Shown: piece by piece, positions 12,651 to 23,626 of the stretch | Layout of the letters: each line of letters opens with the position of its first letter | Position numbering within the stretch: the stretch's first letter is position 1 | Assembly (NCBI GenBank): GCA_011317545.1 | Contig: WUJK01000001.1 | Location: 4,197,001-4,261,000, forward strand | DNA: 64,000 nt | Origin: Coniella vitis | Lineage: Eukaryota > Ascomycota > Sordariomycetes > Diaporthales > Schizoparmaceae | Reading direction: 5' to 3' | Notes under the pieces: model-generated | The model's input: only the letters and a program-made list of their open reading frames with translations | What the model was told of the DNA's origin: nothing | Database searches by the model: none | Position numbers and translations under genes: made by a program

Positions 12651-13944
12651 AGGATAGCAAGAGCTGCGCAGGCGATTGGATAAAAAGGTGTTCGTGTAGG
12701 GAGAATGGGTTGTGATGGATGCTTTTTGGATGGGGTCGAGGTTGCGGGGAGGTCCTGACTCAGCATGAAGAGGTGCGTGGTCCGCCAATGGGAATCCAGG
12801 TTGCCAACTGCTGCTGCCGAATCGGGCAATACCCTCTCTAGCGTACATAGTAGTGTCAGTCAGCTACATAGTGTGGTATCAGGAGATACTGGGTTACCTT
12901 GGGTGCCTGCATACTATGTACTTACCAATATCACTAATATGTACGACGTACCTTTCTTTGTCCTTGCGTGAAAGGGTCTTTGATAACTCTAATCCAAATA
13001 CAGGGACGGGGGATCATCCAAGCGCCCACCTACAGCCAGTACATAGTAAAGTACCTGGGCGTGCGCCAGCGCCCACGAGGTACTTCCCAGCCCGTTCCAT
13101 TTGCTTCGGGACGAAGATTGTCCGAGATAAGAACTGCAGCTGCACGACTGCTATTCCGAGGATGGGCCATGGATTCTACGTTTAATTTGTCTGATTACGT
13201 TGAGCAAATCAGCCGCTCCTGCATTCACCCGGCCGCTGCTGTGCAAGATCGATCCGCCAATATTGAACAAATGCATATCATGTGGGAGCAGACAAAAGCA
13301 CAAACAGCAATAATCCTCCAGCCACTAGATCATATATTGTCGGTAGGGCGTGGCAGGTGGGCACAAGCGCCCATGCAAATGCAACAGGCAGATGCAAGGC
13401 ATGCCCAAGTTCTGCACAGAATGGTGCCATTGATAGCGGTCCTCGACACAAGGCACAGGTGGCCCTGGTTGGCCAGAGGCACGGCTGAAACACCCCGGAG
13501 TCTGTTGGAGATGGGGCGAGCGGGGGGCTGGCCAGGGCCTGAACGGCGGACTGGATCAGGCAAGTCGATCCTATCTCTTTACTTGGCACATGTCGCATCG
13601 CTTTTAGAATTGTTAAGCTGCGTTGCATTGCAGCACAGCCGGTGGCGCTATCTGACTCTTGCCAAATCCACTATCTAGTCTTTTTCGTCTTGTTCTCTTC
13701 TTGCTCTCAGCTGTCCATCTACAGTTCTCTTCCGTCCGTTCTGCCATTTCCGCTCTGGCTCGCACGAGCGAGGATGAACAAGTCTGGCCGCTTAACAGAT
13801 GGCACTGCCTTCTACTGCTCCCGCCGCTAACGAGAACTGTCAGCCCTATAACTTTACCCCCTAAGCCCGCAACTCGCCTCCAACCTGTCCCCACTGCTCC
13901 CCGCAGCCAAGCCCTACAGAACATCTGGACACGCTGACAGCGCC
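12651..13944. other. 1.3-kb intergenic region
   Basis: No gene recognised. Three copies of the TACTATGTAC decamer (either orientation) cluster at 12843-12852, 12912-12921 and 13039-13048. The last few hundred bases, CT-rich on the plus strand, look like the promoter and leader of the glycosyltransferase. Confidence 0.5.
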
Positions 13945-15507
13945 ATGGGCTCTCCGCTGGTCCCGCTCGGCACCTCGAGGCGCTCGCGACTGGCCACCGT
14001 CCTCGCATGCGCCCTGCTTGCCATCATCGTCCTCTCCAAGATCAACCAGCCCCGCACACTGCTTCCAGGGCGCCCGACTGCCCAAACCTCACTCTTTGTG
14101 CCCCAGCAGAAACCCATCACCGGCGGCCATGGCTCTGGCTTCGAGCTCTTTGGCATTCACGGCTTTGCCCCCCAGATCGAGGCCGTAACGCTCAACATCA
14201 AAGCCAAGCCGCCATCTGCTACCAAAGGCCAGTCGAGCAAGGCTCATAGCGCCAAGAAGCCTGCCAAGCACTCGAAACGCCAGGATGCGTCGCAAAGCCC
14301 ATTCCAGCATCAGCTGCCCATCACGATGCCCAAGCCAACGACGCACAACCTCGCCTCTCCCGAATTCAACTCGACAGATCTCGAGACTCAACTTCCTGGC
14401 ATACCCGTTGCCTCGATAGCCATTGACGTTCCTGCAAAGAAGAAACCGCCCAACGCTTCCAAGCTGCTCTTTGGCGTGGCTGCGAACCTGGACCTCATAT
14501 CCGAAAGCCTGCGCGGCCTCCAGCACTGGGCCTCACGCACCAATGCCCGCTTCGTCGTTGTGCACGAACCACAAAACACAACGCTGCGGCCCGACGAGCC
14601 CAGCCCGCAGAATGTCACCAAATTTTTCAAAGACGCTGGCATTGAGCACATAACGCTGGTGGAAAGACAAGGAGGGCCGAGTGAGCGCTTCGTTTCCTTG
14701 TTGAGCGAGTTGCACAATCACACGGAAGCACAGACCGAATGGGCGGTACTGATCGACGACGAAACATTCTTTTTCGATCTCGAGGCAGTCCAGCACATGC
14801 TGGCCAAGTACGACGCGTCACAACCGTGGTATATCGGCGCATTGAGTGATAACACGTGGGACGTGGGTCATGGTGGGCTGTATGCTGCTGGCGGTGCAGG
14901 TATCTTCATTTCCCGCACACTTCTCGAGGAGTTGGGACCGTTTGCGGACACCTGCCTCCCCACGGATGACACGCAGCCCGGTGGGGATATTCTGATTGGA
15001 GAATGCATCTATCAACACACGACAGCGAAGCTGAGTCTCGAACATGGACTGCACCAGCTTGACATACCCGGCGATGTCACAGGCTTCTACGAGGCACCAA
15101 GGAAACAGCCATTGAGTGTCCACAATTGGAAAAGCTGGCACAACTACGACATTCCCGCTGTGGCCTCTGTGGCCAAAGTCTGCGGCCCATCATGCGTCTT
15201 GCAAAACTTCCGCTTCCAGGATGGCTGGCAGCTGAGCAATGGCTTCAGCATTGTCAAGTACGGTTACAGCGAAACAGACGTGTTAGCGCAGCATCCCGAA
15301 GCGATGGAGCATACGTGGAAAACCACAGAGGGCGACGTGAAGGACAGCTGGAAATACAGCCTCACCCCGCTGAAGAGCAGGGACCAAGACAAGGTGCAGT
15401 TTCTGATGGAAAAGAGTGTCGTTGACGACGATGGACGCGTGACAATGTACTATGTCAGAAGGGTAAATGGCATTGGGATCGCACTGATACGCTTGGTTTG
15501 GCACTGA
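13945..15507 (+). CDS. type II membrane glycosyltransferase, GT31/fringe-like
   Basis: Predicted Golgi type II membrane glycosyltransferase of 520 aa, single exon. A basic N-terminus (SRRSR) precedes one transmembrane anchor at about 16-31, then a Ser/Pro/Lys-rich stem to about residue 165 and a lumenal catalytic domain. The domain shows WAVLIDDETFFF (Asp271-Asp272-Glu273, the DxD-like metal site), the donor-site segment GGLYAAGGAGIF (310-321), PGGDILIGEC (345-354, Asp348 a candidate catalytic base) and SVHNW (391-395), in the order known for fringe-like enzymes and their fungal DUF604 relatives. Several N-x-S/T sites are present. The ATG context (GCGCCATGG) is good. Donor and acceptor sugars cannot be read from sequence; fungal relatives are thought to act on N- or O-glycans. 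Confidence 0.85.
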   Translation: MGSPLVPLGTSRRSRLATVLACALLAIIVLSKINQPRTLLPGRPTAQTSLFVPQQKPITGGHGSGFELFGIHGFAPQIEAVTLNIKAKPPSATKGQSSKAHSAKKPAKHSKRQDASQSPFQHQLPITMPKPTTHNLASPEFNSTDLETQLPGIPVASIAIDVPAKKKPPNASKLLFGVAANLDLISESLRGLQHWASRTNARFVVVHEPQNTTLRPDEPSPQNVTKFFKDAGIEHITLVERQGGPSERFVSLLSELHNHTEAQTEWAVLIDDETFFFDLEAVQHMLAKYDASQPWYIGALSDNTWDVGHGGLYAAGGAGIFISRTLLEELGPFADTCLPTDDTQPGGDILIGECIYQHTTAKLSLEHGLHQLDIPGDVTGFYEAPRKQPLSVHNWKSWHNYDIPAVASVAKVCGPSCVLQNFRFQDGWQLSNGFSIVKYGYSETDVLAQHPEAMEHTWKTTEGDVKDSWKYSLTPLKSRDQDKVQFLMEKSVVDDDGRVTMYYVRRVNGIGIALIRLVWH

Positions 15508-16363
15508 TGTGTGAGTGCTGCCGCCAGACATATCCTCTTCTGGCATCTATTCAATGTACAAATTAAAGACAATATGTTATCTATCGTGAGTTTGCTTTTT
15601 ACACGCAAAATATGCATCGCCCACACGTACGCAAAAGCCAGTAACGCGGATCCTGGAATGGGCCCAGGAGTGAGTGACCTTGGCCTGATATGTCAAGAGC
15701 CAAGCACTCAGAGACGGCTTCCGCTGCTACTGCATTCAAGGTGCAGCTGCTGCTTGGTGTCATTATATCTGTCCGCTTCCTGCTTGTCAACGCAGCATGG
15801 AAGCAAGACACCAGTGACAGAGTCACCTTCCCCCGCCAGAACGGCCTGAAATGCAATCTTCAACAAAGAAGGCACGGAGATGAACGGACGCGTCTCGTTA
15901 TTGGGTTGCCGTGGGCATCCAGGTCGTAACTGCCAAAATAGGTAGCTGGATGCCTCGAATGGACTGTGCGGGTATGACACAACGCTTGCTGTTGCTGCCG
16001 TTCCATGTCGGAGACCATTTGCGTGGAAGGCAGTAACGGCCATTGTTATGAATGACTGTCAGCGTCCTTGGGAGTTTATCTTCAGCTTTAATTCTGGCTG
16101 GTCCTTTTGTTGTCTTTCTCTCTCTTCTTCATCTCTCTGCACCGTCACTCGCCCCGCCCCCCTCACATTTTGGATCCAGCATCATCATCATCATCTCTTC
16201 GCTCTTTTCTTCGCATACACATTCTTTCAAGCACTGCACTCTCATCCCGGACCCCAGTGTCTTTCTATCATCGCCTACCTTTGCCCTGTTGTCGTTGTGT
16301 GGTCTTGGATCGAGCCTCAAAACATCACCAAACGTGCCGGCTTGCCACGTTCCATCCGCCACA
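15508..16363. other. intergenic region and leader of the Cys-rich gene
   Basis: 856 bp without a recognised gene. The final 300 bp are strongly C/T-rich on the plus strand (16090-16320), as is common just upstream of highly expressed fungal genes, and probably form the promoter and leader of the secreted protein that follows. Confidence 0.5.
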
Positions 16364-17461
16364 ATGATGAATCCGGCGACACTTGCCTCCCTCCTCTCTT
16401 TGGTCTTGGGCCTTGCTCAAGCATCCACAGTAAGAACAGCCTGTTTTCCCTCCTTTTCCTTGGACCTTGTGGTTCTCTAACCCGGCATCTTCACCTAGGT
16501 CAACCAAACCCTCCAAGTCCCCCGTGATGTATCTCTTGTTGCACTCGCCAGCGATGCTCTTGGTTCGACTGGCGGCTATGATTGTTACCCCGACGATGAT
16601 CGGGGTTGCTACAAGGACTATTGGGGCAAGTACAAGAAGTGCCACCCGTACGACAAGTCTTGTTACCGCGATTGCGATGACTACGACGATTACACCAGCC
16701 ACTGCAAGAACTACGACAAGAACTATGGCAAGTGCTACGATAGGTGTTACTACGACTACGATGGGTGCGACAAGTACAAGGACTGCCACAAGGACGAAGG
16801 AGATTGCTACAAGAAGAAGAGAAAGGAGCACCGCTGCCGTCCAGATGACTACAATTGTCGCAAGAGCCATCCATACCCGCCAGACTTCTGCAAGCCCTGG
16901 GATTGGGGATGCCACAAGAAGAAGTACGACGACAAGAAGGATTACGAATGTCGCCCTCAGCACGACCGGGACTGCTATCCAGACTTTCCCGACTATCCCG
17001 ACTACGATGATCATCATGACAAGGATGACCATGATCACCACGATGGTGATGATGGCTATCACAAGCCCAAGGGGGACGTGCATGTCTGGCTGGATGGTCC
17101 TGATGGGCGGTTTGACGTCAAGATTTGGCCTGATGGGGATGAAAACTGGACTGGTACGTTGGCTCGCTTCCCTTGCTTTTTTTTTTCTTCTTTTCTGATT
17201 TATGCTTGTATCCAATGTGTGCTATCCTGGCTAACATTGACTACATCAGACCGCAAACACGAAATTGTGCGCGAAATCAAGTACTACGGCGCCGAAGGAG
17301 ATGACAATGTTCGCTGTCTCCCCATGAAGTCGTGGTTCCCGTGGACCCCTCTTCCTCTGGACATTTACAAGGAGAATGAGGAGTATAACGGCAAGGTGAT
17401 TCGCACAATCAAGCTCAAGTACCCACAGCCTGTGGAAATTCTTCGTTGCGACTATCCCTAG
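16364..17461 (+). CDS. secreted Cys/Tyr/Asp-rich protein, unknown family
   Basis: 310-aa predicted secreted protein that I do not recognise. Exons 16364-16429, 16499-17153 and 17250-17461; introns of 69 and 96 nt with GTAAGA/GTACGT donors and TAG/CAG acceptors, phases 0 and 1. Residues 1-21 form a signal peptide (LLSLVLGLAQA). From about residue 45 to 165 Cys recurs every 4-9 residues, with Tyr, Asp and Lys filling the gaps in CYKDY, CYRDC and CYDRCYYDYDGC style. A His/Asp cluster (DDHHDKDDHDHH) follows, and a Cys-poor C-terminal part of about 100 residues ends in CDYP with one N-x-T site. Even Cys spacing plus acidic and His residues suggests a disulphide-rich or metal-binding extracellular protein; an effector or wall role is only a guess. 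A hydrophobic open frame on the opposite strand is a by-product of the Asp/Tyr codons. Confidence 0.85.
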
Positions 17462-17932
17462 ATTTTCTCCTACGGTTTGGTGGAGACGATGACAAGGTCG
17501 GTTAATGTTTTTGTCGCAGCAATTGCAAACAGGGTCTGATTAGAAGGCGAAAGATGGCTCCTTTTTTGGTACCGGTGTAACGAGAGAGTATAGTCCTTAC
17601 CTAGAATAATTTCCAATCATACCAATCACCTGCTAGTCCTTGCAGTAATGTGTGCGTGACAACAAGATGCTCCAGTCCTGATCCTCTGACTCTATTCATT
17701 CGGACTTGGCAAATACACCAGTAATTTAATGAAGTTGTTTTCGATTTGATTCGTTTCGAGTTTGGCATCGGCATACTGTTACAATTCGAAGATTTGAGAA
17801 GAATCAAAAGAACATTTTGGTTACGAGTGTCGAACCCCTTCAAGTGCTAGGCGCGTGCGGAATCTTGAATCATTTTCAATGACATGACCTTTGTTGGATT
17901 GAAATGCTTGCACATCTGTCCATGAAACCTTC
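17462..17932. other. convergent 3' intergenic region
   Basis: 471-bp AT-rich spacer between two convergent stop codons; no gene features seen. Confidence 0.6.
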
Positions 17933-20794
17933 TTACAAGTCCACAAACTCGCCCTTGATGTACTTGCCCTCCTTCAGACCATCCAGATAGGCCGCCACCT
18001 TATCCGTCATCTTGCCCGTCTCGAATCCAAAGTGTCCGTAAATATACTTGCCCGGCAAACTGTGACCAAATGTCCGCATGTTTATGCCAGCATCGGCATA
18101 TCTCTCCCATCCATTGGGAGCATAGGGCTCAATCACCACAGCAGGAATACCAGCAGCAGCACCACCATAGTGACGGCAAAGAACACTCCGTCGATACTCG
18201 ACAGGTTGCATCTCAAAGAGCCTCCAGCAGGGGAAACTGACGACTCTTGCGCGCACACCTCGGGTGGCTTTGAGCTCAGCGGCGACGTCGATTGCAAACG
18301 ATAACTCGGCACCGACGCCAAGAATGGTTACGTCGGCTTCGTGGCCTTGGCCAGCTTCTTGAAGGACATAGGCGCCCTTTGCGACTCCCTCTCGCCTTGT
18401 GAGCCCCTTGCCTTCTCGGCCGCCACTGTGCAATTGCGGAATCTTGTGCCGGCTCTCGCTAATAATGCTCGGCCCATCTTTATACTCCACAGCCACCGTC
18501 CATGCTCCGGCGACCTCCTCGCTATCCCCCGGGCGGAGGTACAGCAGATGGGGCATGGAGCGGAACAGCACGGCGAGTTCGACGGGCTGGTGCGTGGGGC
18601 CGTCTTCCCCGGCGCCGATGGAGTCGTGCGTGGCGACGTGGATGACCTGGAGCCGCTGGAGGGCGCCCATGCGGACGGCGGGCGCCGCGTAGAGGTAGAA
18701 GATGCAGAAGGAGGAGGTCACGGGCAGGATGGCGCCGCGGGAAAAGGCCGCCAGGCCGTTGGCGACGGCGGCCATGGCGTGTTCGCGGATGCCGTAGTGG
18801 AGGTAGCGGCCGGCGTAGGTGCCGTCGATGCCGCAGGCTGTGTGGAGGCTGGGCTGGATGATGATGATGATGTTGTTGTTGTTGTTAGTTATGAAGAGGT
18901 TTCCAAAGGGACAGTGTCAGGAAGAAGAGAGAAGGGGAGAAAGAGATGGAGAAAGAGAGGGAGAAAGAGAGAAAGAGAAGAGAGAAAGAGAGAGAGCGAG
19001 AATATACCGGCTGGAAATCAACTTTCCCATCCCAGATCATATTCACCGATGGCGAGAGATCTGCCGTGCCGACCATGAAGGAATTAATCGCCTTGGCCAA
19101 CGGATTCATCACCTTGCCACCCGACACACGCGACGCAGTAGGCGCAGTATCGAACTCCCTGAGAATCAACTCCTTCCAGTCCTTGCGAGCAAGCTCGCCG
19201 CGCATCCTCGCCTGCAACTCGTGGCCCAACTCGGGAAACTCTCTGCCATACCGTCCTACCAACTCGCCCCATTCCGCCACGTACCTTTCCCCGCATGGCG
19301 CAAGATCCGCAAAGAACTCTCTCACATGGTCGCCAACCTCAAAGTGCCTGTCTGGGTCGAAGCCATTGGATACCTTCATGTTCCGCACGTCGTCGGCGCC
19401 AAATGGCGCGCCGTGCGCGGCGGCTTTGCCCGCTACGGCACTGCCTAGCCCAATGGTTGTCTTGATGTTGATGAAGTAGGGCTTGCCGCCGCCGCCGGTG
19501 CCGCCAGAGGATGACGAGCATGAGAAGGAAGAGTTGGACCTGGCTGTGTGGAGGGCTTGCACGATGCCTTCGACATCATAGCATCCGTCTGAGACCTCGA
19601 GGACTTCAAAGCCGCAGGCGCGCATCTTGGCGTTGACGTCTTCGGTGTTGACCATGTCTACGGACCCGTCGCAGGTTATCTGGTTATTATCATAGCTGGA
19701 TATTGGGTTCAGGTCATTGATCTTGCAACTGTACTGCAGAACCTAATTTTGAGAAGAAGGAGGTTTGAAGGGCACACATCAAAAGAAAGGAAAGGAAACT
19801 ACGAGACGAGAGAGAGAAGAAAAAGAGTGATAACCCTAAGAGATAGAAAGACAAAAAGGCATCAGAGACTCACATGATGGTCAAGTTATCCAGCTTCCAG
19901 TGCCCAGCGAGCGAGATGGCTTCCAGGCCCACGCCCTCTTGCAAACACGCATCCCCAACCATGCACCACGTGTGGTTGGACACGACAGCGTACCCGGGTC
20001 GGTTGTACGTAGCAGCCAGGTTCTTGCTCGCCACAGCGAGGCCCACGGCGTTGGCGAGGCCTTGGCCGAGGGGGCCCGTCGTCACTTCGATGCCCTCGAT
20101 TTCAATCTCGGGGTGGCCTGGGCAGAGGGAGTCTGCGCGCTCCGAGTGGTAGGACTTGAGCTGTTCAAAGGTCATGGCTTTGTAGCCGGCAAGGTGGAGG
20201 AAGCAGTATTGGAAGAGGCAGGTGTGGCCTTTTTGATTTATTTATTCGGTGGCTGTTAGTTGATGTGGACTTGTCTTTCTTTTGTTGTTTGGGAGGGTTG
20301 TCGCCAGAGTTATCGTTCTCTTCTTTTGAGTCGAAGATGGGAGGGGTGAGTGGTGAGTGGTGAGCGGTGAGACTCACCGTTTGATAGCACGAAGCGATCT
20401 CTGTTGAACCAGTCTGGGCTGTGAGGCGCGTAGCGCATGGCGTATTTCCAAAGAGCGACTCCAATGGCTGCCATGCCGATTGCGCCTCTAGGAGCAGTAT
20501 AATTCGAAGTATGTTACTTGATCAGCCCATGTTTTCATTCTCCTCCTCCTCCTCCTCATTGTTATAAGGGCAGGCAGATACTCAACGAGCATACAAGACG
20601 CACCCTGGATGGCCCATGTTGAACTGCTGACACAAATCAGCAATAAGTATGCGGTACGTCTTGAGAACATTGTCGTGGTGTCGTGAGAGATGTGTCTCGC
20701 CCGCTGGCTGCTTCTTTGCTGTGACGAGTTGGTCTTTGGCTGCGTAGAGCGCGCTGCCCCCGGTCGTGTTACCGTCTACCCGTCCTGGTGCCAT
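17933..20794 (-). CDS. dihydroxyacetone synthase-like transketolase
   Basis: Thiamine-diphosphate enzyme that moves a two-carbon ketol unit; close to dihydroxyacetone synthase (xylulose 5-phosphate + formaldehyde) and transketolase. Minus-strand exons: 20794-20604, 20487-20378, 20228-19874, 19695-19008 and 18853-17933; 754 aa. All four junctions restore conserved text: GHPG/GAIGMAAIG, RFVLSN/GHTCLFQY, LTI/IYDNNQ and VDFQP/PSLHTACG. ThDP-binding MVGDACLQEG carries GDA, as in dihydroxyacetone synthases, where transketolases have GDG. REHAM, which contains the catalytic Glu, and SFPCWRLFEMQP are present. The C-terminus is EFVDL, so the peroxisomal SKL/NKL signal of methylotrophic yeast enzymes is absent and a cytosolic location is likely. 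A Ser/Gly-rich insertion (about 25 residues) precedes KPYFINIKT. It is divergent from a polyol dehydrogenase pseudogene. The true substrate pair is undetermined. Confidence 0.9.
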
Positions 20795-21717
20795 GACTGA
20801 CCGAGTATACTTTGTCTTGAATATGATTTGGTTGTGTATAAATATGATACTGATGATGATTTGGATGGTGCTTTCTCTGTGAAACTGGCTTATAATGGGG
20901 GTGTTCTTTCTGTAGCTGGAGTTGCCAGCTCAACCACTTAGGAGTTCAGATGTTCATATCCATTCCAACCATTCCAGGCTTCTCAGCGAGAGACGATGCT
21001 CGTGCTTAAATACTGCTTGCTAGCCCAGTGGCGCCTCTCAAACAAGACTCGGCGCCTCCACTTTTGGGAAAACCTTCTTTCGAAAGGAACATGGACAAGA
21101 AGTTTGCGCGTATTGTGTACTATCATCTATGCAAAACTGACAGCCAAGCGGTCCTCCGTCAACCGGTCATGTTCAAATGCTGTGGAAAAAGGCGAGTGAG
21201 TCTACGGGGAAGATCCTCTTCCCCCATGGGGGCCATCCAACGTTCGGGATTACCCAAGACGGAAAGCCGACCCCGCAAAGACTTCGGCAGTGGTCGAAGG
21301 GCCTATGGAAGTACCATCTACTTATGTACACAGCCTTATGAGCCGATTTCTCTGGATTACTATTTCGGTACATGGTTGCTGGACAGTGGAGTGGAGGGGA
21401 TAGGAGCCTTTTCCCCTCTTCTTGGTGCTCTGACGTCCGGGGGTGATGATGTCTTTCCAAGTGGGAAAGAAAAAAGAAAGCGAACGGAAAACAGCCTCCG
21501 TGGCCGGAGATGCTGGTGGAGGACTGTGGATGGCGAGGAGCATGAGGGGGCTGTGGTCTCGTAGCCCCGATATCTGGTTCTTTGAAGCTGTTCCTTTTTG
21601 TAACATTGCGCGGCTGGTTTGACCAGCTTGGATGAGAGACCCGAGTGAAGGTTAAGCGTGGTGATGGGCAGCCAAGCCCAGTCAGTCTACATTCATCGGC
21701 TTCTTGCTCCGCCTTGT
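20795..21717. other. divergent region between transketolase-like gene and pseudogene
   Basis: Contains the promoter of the minus-strand transketolase-like gene. I looked here for the missing N-terminal half (zinc-binding and Rossmann motifs) of the polyol dehydrogenase pseudogene on the right and found none in any frame. Confidence 0.5.
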
Positions 21718-22205
21718 GTGATTGAGTGTACTGGTGTCGAGTCGAGTGTGTGTTGTGCGATTTTCACGGTCCGGAGGGGAGGAAGGGTTGTCGTTGTTGG
21801 TGCGGGCAAGGACACGATGGATAATTTGCCGTTTATGCATCTATCGTTGGCAGAGGTGGGTGTTAGCTCTTGGCTGTGTTTTGTTTTGTTCTTTTTCTTT
21901 TCTTTTCTTTTCTTCTTTCTTCCTTGGAGAGTTTTCGCCTGTAAAGATGCGTTGTTGGCGTGTCTCAAGGAGTTGGAATCAACTAATGCTTTGTCCAGAT
22001 CAGCCTCCAGGTCATCAATCAATACACCGACACCTAGCCAGCAGGCATTGCCTGCATGAGCGGTGGGATCATCGACATGACGAGACTTGTCACGCACGTC
22101 TTCCCTTTGGAACGGGCGCGGGAAGGACTGGCCTTTTCGTCGGACCCGCGGAATGGCAGTATTAAAGTTCATATTGTGGACGAGGCGGAGACGGTATTCT
22201 TCTAA
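21718..22205 (+). pseudogene. polyol dehydrogenase (arabinitol/xylitol type) fragment
   Basis: C-terminal remnant of a zinc-dependent medium-chain dehydrogenase of the L-arabinitol 4-dehydrogenase/xylitol dehydrogenase group. Similarity starts abruptly at VIECTGVESSV (21718) and runs through VRRGGRVVVVGAG and LPFMHLSLAE. An intron at 21856-21998 (branch point ACTAATG, acceptor CAG, phase 0) follows, then VINQYTDT, a TAG stop at 22035-22037 where the family has Trp, and PAGIACMSGGIIDM through DPRNGSIKVHIVDE to the natural stop at 22203-22205. The frame on both sides of the TAG is otherwise intact. The zinc-binding N-terminal half (about 230 residues) is missing from the upstream DNA. TGG to TAG equals CpA to TpA on the other strand, the change made by RIP. 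Loss of function is nearly certain; the exact sugar alcohol is unknown. Confidence 0.8.
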
Positions 22206-22509
22206 GCTAGTGAGTGATGCTGCTGTCCCTTGTTTTTGTGTTAACAAAGACAATATGGCATTGGGAGAATCACAAAATGGCAATGGTACCTCTAAAAGAC
22301 ACTACTACTGGCCCTCGGTTCGAAAGTCCTGATGGTCCATCTCCACACATTCAAATTAGCGGCAGGACTCATTCTCGATGGACTGATACTTTGGAGGACA
22401 AAGGACTTCACAAAAAAGGCTGTAGTGTCTTGCAAAAATGGTATATACACATTTGTAATTCTACTTTCTGTACAAACGCACGCTCCAGATATCCCAGACC
22501 CCCCTTCAC

Positions 22510-22771
22510 TCAATCCACTTCCCCGCTGGGAACGGTCTTCAGGCGCCTCGGCGGCGGCGCAGGCCGGAGCGCAGACATGAACATCATGCTCTCTGTGGAC
22601 GACGCTCGAATCGACAGCCTCGTGTCGCTCGTCATATTGCTCCGTGTGCTCCTGGCACTCCATGGTGGTGCGTCCTGATACCACCTCGGGACGAGGAGCG
22701 CAGCACTTGTTGATGACGGTGGTGGTGCTGGCCTCGGTGGCTGCTGACGGAACGACGGGGTGTGGATTGGG

Positions 22772-22803
<32 letters not shown>

Positions 22804-23626
22804 GGGAGAAGAATGATGGTTGCCAAGATAACTGGGGGATGGCAAGGTGATGTAAGTCGTTTTGATTGGTGTTTGCGGGGCCAAGATGGACGAAGAAGGG
22901 TGGTGGGTTGTTGCCATTGGTGTGGCTGGCCAGCTAGGGGCGGCCTGCGGTTGAGAAGAAGAATCCAAGTCTTGCTGGTCGTGGTCTTGTTGGGTTGGTG
23001 AAGAAGCCGCCGCCGCCGCCCTGTGCTCAGTGTCTGTTTCCAGTATTGCTCGTTTCTTCGGCGGCGGCTTGAGGCCCCTCGGGGCTGAGTCTCGGATATT
23101 GTTGTCTTCTTGGTCGTACATGTTTCTGAGTTTCAGCGATCCATAGAAGCCTGGTGAGCGGAGACTCGTTGTCGAAGCCCGACGATAAGCAGCGTTGGCG
23201 CCAGCGACGGCCGTTGTCTTGAGCGCCTCCTGCTCCTCCTCCTCCTCTCGTCGTCTAGCGGAGTTTGTACGCGCAGGCAGGTAGGTCTGTGTATCAATGT
23301 TTGTGGCCCAGTATTGTCGTTGTTGTTGCTCTTGTTGGTGTTCAGTATCTCTACGATCCCTTGCGCGAGCCCTCTGTCGCAGTGTAATGAACACAAAGAT
23401 GCCGACCACGAGGCAGCTAAAGACTGCGCGAGCATGCATGTCAGTAATATCCAGATCAGAGATGGTTTGATAGAATCTTGGACATACTGATGAACTGGAT
23501 GATGACAAACTTGGAAACGTCAGAATACGAAACATCGCGTTTGTACTTGTATAAGGCGGCAGACGGAATTCCGGCCGCAGACAAAGAGGTGTTCGCATCT
23601 TCGAGGCTGTTGCCGAGAGAGGACAT
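22510..23626 (-). CDS. single-pass membrane protein with Asn tract, unknown function
   Basis: 350-aa protein, exons 23626-23488 and 23423-22510, intron 64 nt (GTATGT...GCGCAG). The intron is supported because it joins two halves of one hydrophobic segment, FVIIQFI and IFSCLVVGIFVFITL (about residues 40-61). The first ATG is at 23626; sequence upstream is open but begins with a non-ATG codon. Residues 1-39 are a short N-terminal tail with an N-T-S glycosylation site. The membrane segment is followed by a basic stretch (RQRARARDRR) and about 280 disordered residues rich in Gln, Pro, Ser and Ala, with an 11-Asn tract from a TTG-repeat microsatellite. A basic stop-transfer after the segment suggests N-out/C-in topology. 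The layout resembles small fungal membrane-anchored signalling or wall-sensor proteins, but no family motif is seen. It is tail-to-tail with the dehydrogenase pseudogene. Confidence 0.65.
22768..22804. repeat. (TTG)n trinucleotide repeat inside the membrane-protein gene
   Basis: About twelve TTG units on the plus strand, read as AAC/CAA on the coding strand, where they encode the Asn tract. Length variation between strains would change the protein without shifting frame. Confidence 0.85.

Noticed and set aside
12968..13678. 236-codon plus-strand frame between the kinase-fold and glycosyltransferase genes
   Set aside because: Starts with a non-ATG codon, has no recognisable domain and lies in promoter-like sequence.
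16325..17215. 296-codon antisense frame, extremely Val/Ile/Leu-rich, resembling a membrane protein
   Set aside because: It is the mirror of the Asp/Tyr/Lys codons (GAC, TAC, AAG) of the secreted Cys-rich gene and crosses that gene's introns; it starts at a non-ATG codon.
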